A DNA stretch of 7,923 bases from CAZUCU01 sp964618845. GTDB taxonomy: Bacteria; Patescibacteriota; Minisyncoccia; Phycocordibacterales; JAACPR01. The stretch spans positions 1 to 7,923 of the forward strand of contig CAZUCU010000026.1 in NCBI GenBank assembly GCA_964618845.1. The letters are read 5' to 3'. The notes beneath the pieces were generated by a model. That model was not told where the DNA came from. It searched no databases and saw nothing but the letters and a program-made list of their open reading frames with translations. Below, piece after piece: positions 4,550 through 7,923 of this stretch; positions within the stretch are counted from its first letter, which is position 1; every line of letters starts with the position of its first letter. Both the position numbers and the translations under genes were made by a program.

Positions 4550-4577
4550 TTGCAAAAAGGTCCTTTTTTGTTATTAT
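4550..4577 (+). promoter_or_regulatory. tRNA-Ser promoter
   Basis: TTGCAA (4550-4555), a 16-base spacer and extended -10 TGT-TATTAT (4569-4577). Start near 4584 gives a leader of about 13 bases before the mature tRNA. A dyad AAAAAGG-T-CCTTTTT (4554-4568) lies mainly between the two boxes and could be an operator or chance. Confidence 0.6.
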
Positions 4578-4596
4578 TTTTTTACAACCAGTACAT

Positions 4597-4686
4597 GGAG
4601 AGGTGGCTGAGTGGTTGAAAGCACCGGTCTTGAAAACCGGAATCTGGGAAACCGGATCGCGAGTTCGAATCTCGCCCTCTCCGCCA
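4597..4686 (+). tRNA. tRNA-Ser, anticodon UGA
   Basis: A 90-base class II tRNA: acceptor GGAGAGG/CCTCTCC, D arm GCT/AGC around GAGTGGTTGAA, anticodon stem CCGGT/ACCGG with loop CTTGAAA and anticodon TGA (4631-4633, reads UCA and by wobble other UCN), a long variable arm (ATC/GAT plus GG/CC pairs) typical of serine, T arm GCGAG/CTCGC with TTCGAAT, discriminator G. Here the 3' CCA is encoded (4684-4686), unlike the other two tRNAs in the window. Confidence 0.97.
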
Positions 4687-4701
4687 GTTGGCCCCCCCAA
4701 T

Positions 4702-4730
4702 TTGCATTCTTGAGAGAAATAGGATTATAT
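4702..4730 (+). promoter_or_regulatory. Promoter of the orphan gene at 4756
   Basis: TTGCAT (4702-4707), a 17-base spacer and TTATAT (4725-4730). Start near 4738 gives a leader of about 18 bases without a visible Shine-Dalgarno. Confidence 0.5.
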
Positions 4731-4755
4731 TAGGAATAAATAAGTTCCAAATAAA

Positions 4756-5304
4756 ATGAATAAAAGACCAGAAAAATTGTCTTTTGTGATTGTGCAATTT
4801 TTGGTGTCCAATATTGATTTGGTTCCAAATGGAATTTTTGCAACTGACCAATCATTCAGAAAGAGAGATATTACTTTTGGTTCTGGTAGACAGATTTTGA
4901 AGGAAAATTATCCAATCTCTTTAATTCATTTGGACAGGTGTTTGGAAGAAGATGGATTTGATATGGTGGGCGCCTTTTTCCAAAGAAGAAAAAATTTTTT
5001 TGGGCGGGAATATTTTATTGTCAGATTTTCTTTTTCTTCAAAGCCAGAAAAAACGATTAGACAAGCAGAATTCCAGAAAAGTTTTGGTCCTTTTGTGGCG
5101 TTTCGACAGTTGGTTTGTGATTATTTTTGGGAAATTAATGCATATTTAAATCCTTCAACCAAATATAATCAACAGGCTGATTTTTTGAGTATAAATCCGT
5201 TAGCAGGAATATCGGCTATGGGGAAATTGCCGACACATTATTTACTTCTTGAGGATTATAATCTCAGAATTGTTCGAAGACAGAATTTGGAAACTCGGCA
5301 GTAG
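4756..5304 (+). CDS. Hypothetical protein, 182 aa (unrecognised)
   Basis: I do not recognise this protein. ATG 4756 follows the promoter by 25 bases; an AGGA (4732-4735) is too far away to serve as a ribosome site, so the start is only moderately sure. The product is soluble-looking and aromatic-rich: SFVIVQFLVSNIDLVPNGIF (about 9-28), RDITFGSGRQIL (about 37-48), LIHLDRCLEEDGFDMVGAFFQRRKNFFGREYFIVRFSF (about 56-93, probable strands and a helix), FGPFVAFRQLVCDYFWEINAYLNP (about 110-133), and a hydrophobic patch ISAMGKLPTHYLLLEDYNLRIVRR near the end. The pattern suggests a compact alpha/beta domain; no catalytic motif is evident. The stop TAG sits in the loop of its terminator. It is monocistronic, between tRNA-Ser and ruvX. 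Confidence 0.78.
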   Translation: MNKRPEKLSFVIVQFLVSNIDLVPNGIFATDQSFRKRDITFGSGRQILKENYPISLIHLDRCLEEDGFDMVGAFFQRRKNFFGREYFIVRFSFSSKPEKTIRQAEFQKSFGPFVAFRQLVCDYFWEINAYLNPSTKYNQQADFLSINPLAGISAMGKLPTHYLLLEDYNLRIVRRQNLETRQ

Positions 5305-5320
5305 CCGAGTTTTCTTTTTT
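5291..5320 (+). terminator. Terminator overlapping the 4756 coding end
   Basis: AAACTCGGC (5291-5299) and GCCGAGTTT (5304-5312) form a perfect 9-bp stem around the loop AGTA, followed by a T-rich tail. The TAG stop (5302-5304) begins in the loop. The last sense codons lie in the left arm. Confidence 0.9.
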
Positions 5321-5321
5321 T

Positions 5322-5330
5322 TGGTATTTT
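5322..5330 (+). promoter_or_regulatory. Extended -10 of ruvX
   Basis: TGG-TATTTT (5322-5330) ends 6 bases before the ruvX ATG. The expected -35 position falls in the upstream terminator and shows no match. A leaderless mRNA is inferred. Confidence 0.5.
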
Positions 5331-5336
5331 ATCTAT

Positions 5337-5723
5337 ATGAAAATTTTAGGTATAGATTATGGATCAAAAAGAATTGGCATTGCTATTTCTGATGAAAACC
5401 AAAAGATGGCTTTCCCCAAAAAGGTTTTATTAAACGATGAAAAACTATTTGATAATCTAAAATCTTTGATAGAAGAGGAAGGTATTTTGAAAGTCGTTTT
5501 GGGAGAATCAAAAGATTTTAAAATGCAAGATAATCCGATTATGAAAGAAATAAAAAAATTTAAAAATAAATTAGAAGAAAAATTTAACTTGGAGATCATT
5601 TTGCATCCAGAAGTTTTATCCTCACATCAAGCCGCCAAAATGCTTGGAGAGGCAAATGAAATGCTTGACGCATCGGCAGCAACGATAATTTTACAAAGTT
5701 ATTTGGATTTAAAAATGTTATAA
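5337..5723 (+). CDS. ruvX: Putative pre-16S rRNA nuclease / Holliday junction resolvase RuvX (YqgF)
   Basis: YqgF/RuvX proteins are RNase H-fold nucleases; in E. coli YqgF matures the 16S rRNA 5' end, and resolvase activity has been proposed or shown for some homologues. The 128-residue product has the family length and motifs: GIDYGSKRIGIAISD (5-19) with catalytic D7, VVLGES (53-58) where many relatives have GLP, HPEVLSSHQAAKML (90-103) with E92 in the second acidic position, and LDASAATIILQSYLD (110-124) with D111. All three acidic residues are present, so activity is expected. No ribosome site precedes the ATG. The stop TAA forms part of the -10 of the following AAA+ gene, which starts 10 bases later. 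Confidence 0.93.
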   Translation: MKILGIDYGSKRIGIAISDENQKMAFPKKVLLNDEKLFDNLKSLIEEEGILKVVLGESKDFKMQDNPIMKEIKKFKNKLEEKFNLEIILHPEVLSSHQAAKMLGEANEMLDASAATIILQSYLDLKML

Positions 5724-5724
5724 T
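5716..5724 (+). promoter_or_regulatory. Extended -10 of the AAA+ gene
   Basis: TGT-TATAAT (5716-5724) is a perfect extended -10; it contains the ruvX stop codon TAA (5721-5723). It ends 9 bases before the AAA+ ATG, so the two adjacent genes need not be one operon. Confidence 0.6.
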
Positions 5725-5733
5725 ATATCCATT

Positions 5734-7869
5734 ATGTCATTAGAAAAAGATTTATATAAACAAGTTAGACAAGAAGGATTAAATCGTTCTCATGTTTCCA
5801 AAGTTAAGTTTTCAATTGCAAAAGAGCAAGCATTAATGAAAACTTTGGGAGGTACAGAAGCCTTTAATTACATATTAGAAAACAATCCTGAATCTGAAGT
5901 AGAAGAAATATTAGAAGACCCAAAAGATTATTCAGCAATTCTCTCTAAATTATTAGGACCAGAAGATATTTCTGTTTATGAAGAAGGATCTAATGAGGGA
6001 AAAATATCTAAACTTATAGAAAGAAATTTTTATAATGATTTGTTGAAATATTTAAGATCTGTAAATTTAGAAGATTATATGTATATACAATCAAGAAGAG
6101 TTGCAAATTTTATACAGGAGATGGAAAACAAAGGAGCAACTCCCTCTGAAACAGAGGAAAAATTAAGAAAATTTAATCTTTCTTTGAACATTGTCGAGAG
6201 CTTATTAAAAGATTTTGAATACAAAAACCCAGAAGTGTTTTATGGTATTGGTCTTCGAAGATTAAAAAAATATCTAAAAAATTATTTAGAAGGGGATGGT
6301 ATAAAAGGAAGAATAACAGAAACGCCATATGTAGAAAAACAAATTCTCGATGTTCAAGCGGCTATTATAGATGGACGGCCAATATTCATACATGGTCATT
6401 TGGGTTCTGGTAAAACCGAAATGGCGATTAGAGCCTCTCATAAATATTTGAAGGAATATAAAACAAAAGAAGAAATAGATGCTATTGTTGAGGATGAATA
6501 TACAGATTGGTTAAAAAATAATCCTACTGTCTCTGATAAAGAAAAAGAAGAAGTAAAAAAATCAATCAGAGAATCTGCTTTTGGACCGCTGATTATTTCT
6601 GGATCGAAAGAAACAACAACCTCTGATTTTACAGGGCACAGAACCTTAAATATAAAAGTAATTGAGGAAGAGGCTAAAAAACTCAAAGGAGAAAAAATTT
6701 ATAAAGAATTTGAAGAGTGGCTTGAATCTGAAGAGGGTAAAAATTCAACACCCGAACAAAAAATCCTAAAAAGAGAAATTTTAGTAGAGGTTTATTTGAA
6801 ACAATCTGGCGGAACTTTCTCTAGTTTTTATTTGGGCCCAGTTTATAAGGCAATGAAGGAGGGACGGCCAATTATCATTGATGAAGCAGATGCTATTCCC
6901 CACGATACTCTTATTCTCTTGAATCATATTATGACCCGAAAACCAGGAGATATAATTCCTATTCAGGGTGATTCTGGAGAAAAACTAAAGGTTAAAAAAG
7001 GATTTTGTGTAATTCTTACGGGAAATTTTCCTAAAATTGATGGCGGAGATCTTTATGTAGGAAGACAAGATATGGATGCCGCTTTTCTTTCCAGATTAAT
7101 TAAATTAGAACATGATTATCTACCACAATCTTTGGATGTTGGCAATAAAATTGAAGAAAAAGAAGATCAAGAATTGCAAAAAAGCGAATTGTTTCATGTT
7201 TTGATTTCTGGTTTAATAAATAGATATGGAATAATGAAGATTCCAGAAGGCGAAGAAGAAAAACTTTTTAAATTAGCCGCTTTTGCAAGACATATTCAGG
7301 ATATTTTTTCCGGAAGACACAATAAAATTCTTTCTGAAGAAGGGAATAGTATGGGCGCTATGGAGCTTAGAGAAAAACTTCACAAAGAAGTTTTATCTAT
7401 GAGACAACTGCTTAATATTTTAAGGGAATGGAGAAACCCAGTTGCTTTCAAGGGTAGAAATGAGGGTCTAATGCAATATGAATTAGATCATTATATCCTC
7501 AAACATTTCATAAGCACGGTGCCAGAAGAAGAAACAAAATGGGAACTTTATAAAATTGCCCACGAATTTGGGTTTTTTATAAGTAATGGTTGGCCAGAAG
7601 CAGAAATAAATCTTCAAACAGAATCAAGAGCGGGGGTTGTTAATAAGTTTGATATTGAATCTCCCAAAAATAAAGTGGGCGAACTTAGAACACTCACAGC
7701 ACAGGAAGTTGTCGCAATTTGTTTTGGTAAAGGTCCAGAACCAGATTTGTCTGAACTTGATCTGAAATTTGAAGATGGAAATACAGACGTACTCCCAAAT
7801 ATTGAAGAACAAATTAACAGAGAAAAATCTCTTGATGAATTAAAAAAAGCACTTGAAAAAATGTTTTAG
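5734..7869 (+). CDS. MoxR-like AAA+ ATPase with large helical N-terminal region, 711 aa
   Basis: The product has a charged helical N-terminal region (about 1-195) and then an AAA+ module: Walker A GHLGSGKT (221-228), a TTTSDFTG segment (294-301) where MoxR-type proteins contact substrate or neighbour, GPVYKAMKEG (368-377), Walker B PIIIDEAD (379-386), sensor 1 LTGN (428-431), and a likely arginine finger R454 in FLSRL. After this come a helical lid (about 470-600) and an acidic C-terminal tail. The motif spacing fits the MoxR/dynein-related AAA_5 group, which usually remodels or activates a partner protein, often one with a VWA domain. The 147-residue distance from Walker A to GPVYKAM is long; Lys/Glu-rich helices at about 236-283 and 305-358 are inserted. 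No signal peptide or membrane segment. Its partner is unknown; the next gene is the first candidate. Confidence 0.9.
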   Translation: MSLEKDLYKQVRQEGLNRSHVSKVKFSIAKEQALMKTLGGTEAFNYILENNPESEVEEILEDPKDYSAILSKLLGPEDISVYEEGSNEGKISKLIERNFYNDLLKYLRSVNLEDYMYIQSRRVANFIQEMENKGATPSETEEKLRKFNLSLNIVESLLKDFEYKNPEVFYGIGLRRLKKYLKNYLEGDGIKGRITETPYVEKQILDVQAAIIDGRPIFIHGHLGSGKTEMAIRASHKYLKEYKTKEEIDAIVEDEYTDWLKNNPTVSDKEKEEVKKSIRESAFGPLIISGSKETTTSDFTGHRTLNIKVIEEEAKKLKGEKIYKEFEEWLESEEGKNSTPEQKILKREILVEVYLKQSGGTFSSFYLGPVYKAMKEGRPIIIDEADAIPHDTLILLNHIMTRKPGDIIPIQGDSGEKLKVKKGFCVILTGNFPKIDGGDLYVGRQDMDAAFLSRLIKLEHDYLPQSLDVGNKIEEKEDQELQKSELFHVLISGLINRYGIMKIPEGEEEKLFKLAAFARHIQDIFSGRHNKILSEEGNSMGAMELREKLHKEVLSMRQLLNILREWRNPVAFKGRNEGLMQYELDHYILKHFISTVPEEETKWELYKIAHEFGFFISNGWPEAEINLQTESRAGVVNKFDIESPKNKVGELRTLTAQEVVAICFGKGPEPDLSELDLKFEDGNTDVLPNIEEQINREKSLDELKKALEKMF

Positions 7870-7882
7870 TTAATTAAATAAT
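7853..7882 (+). promoter_or_regulatory. Possible promoter of the gene at 7889
   Basis: TTGAAA (7853-7858, inside the AAA+ coding end), an 18-base spacer and AATAAT (7877-7882), ending 6 bases before ATG 7889. The spacing matches the leaderless pattern of the other genes, but AT-rich sequence makes chance matches likely. Confidence 0.3.
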
Positions 7883-7888
7883 ACCCCC

Positions 7889-7923
7889 ATGCCAAACCCC
7901 GAACACCACAACCTCCAAACACC
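7889..7923 (+). CDS. Start of a downstream gene (cut by window edge)
   Basis: ATG 7889 opens a frame that reads MPNPEHHNLQT and runs off the window. It begins 19 bases after the AAA+ stop, on the same strand, with a -10-like AATAAT six bases upstream. The visible codons are rich in C compared with the preceding gene. Too little is present to identify it; as the immediate neighbour it is a candidate partner of the ATPase. Confidence 0.5.
   Translation, partial: MPNPEHHNLQT

Noticed and set aside
4691..4698. Run of seven C after tRNA-Ser
   Set aside because: Odd in AT-rich DNA, but no structure or motif beyond a weak TTGG/CCAA pairing; could be a length error in sequencing.
4582..4851. Minus-strand open frame of 89 codons
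   Set aside because: It is the antisense of tRNA-Ser and of the start of the 4756 gene; its 'GRGRDSNSRSGFPDSGF'-type reading is a common tRNA-Ser antisense artefact.
5337..7869. ruvX and the AAA+ ATPase as a RuvAB-like recombination operon
   Set aside because: The ATPase has MoxR/AAA_5 features rather than RuvB features, and a perfect -10 of its own between the genes weakens the operon idea.

Overview
The window is AT-rich bacterial DNA with very short intergenic gaps, small orphan genes and a minimal-style gene set. The products seen (RuvA, RuvX/YqgF, ribosomal protein S20, a VKOR-family oxidoreductase, a CapA-family phosphoesterase, a large MoxR-like AAA+ ATPase, a two-helix membrane protein with a PH-like tail) and the texture fit a Candidate Phyla Radiation/Patescibacteria genome, probably a Parcubacteria-type lineage. 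This is inferred from recognised proteins and gene style; no marker in the window fixes the taxon.

Layout. 1-561: ruvA on the minus strand, cut by the window edge. 633-1127: orphan gene followed by two tandem related hairpins, the second a clear terminator. 1229-1498: rpsT. 1540-1743: divergent tRNA-Arg(GCG) and tRNA-Gly(CCC). 1744-2688: two minus-strand membrane-protein genes (PH-like protein and VKOR). 2746-3759: CapA-family protein. 3735-3941: copies of a short palindrome around a 100-N gap; the two contig ends overlap by exactly 21 identical bases. 4007-4360: orphan gene whose last codons form its own terminator. 4370-4534: a convergent 54-residue membrane micro-ORF. 4597-4686: tRNA-Ser(UGA). 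4756-5304: orphan gene whose stop codon lies in its terminator loop. 5337-5723: ruvX. 5734-7869: AAA+ ATPase. 7889-7923: first codons of another gene.

Two kinds of expression signal are visible. The recognised or large genes (ruvA, rpsT, PH-like, VKOR, capA-like, ruvX, AAA+, and the partial last gene) have a -10-like hexamer, often an extended TGn -10, ending only 4-9 bases before the ATG and no Shine-Dalgarno sequence, so leaderless mRNAs are inferred. The three orphan genes at 633, 4007 and 4756 have longer leaders, two with a purine-rich ribosome site, all end in TAG, and each has its own strong hairpin terminator. Genes are thus mostly single transcription units, and several terminators overlap the coding 3' ends.

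Functionally, ruvA and ruvX belong to Holliday-junction and related nucleic-acid processing, VKOR to disulfide formation at the membrane, and the CapA-like protein to the cell envelope. The AAA+ ATPase starts 10 bases after ruvX, with a perfect extended -10 overlapping the ruvX stop codon. I see no defence island, CRISPR array, transposase or phage gene. The most unusual observations are the leaderless pattern, stop codons placed in terminator loops, the palindrome at the assembly gap, the GCG anticodon, and the unannotated 54-residue ORF.
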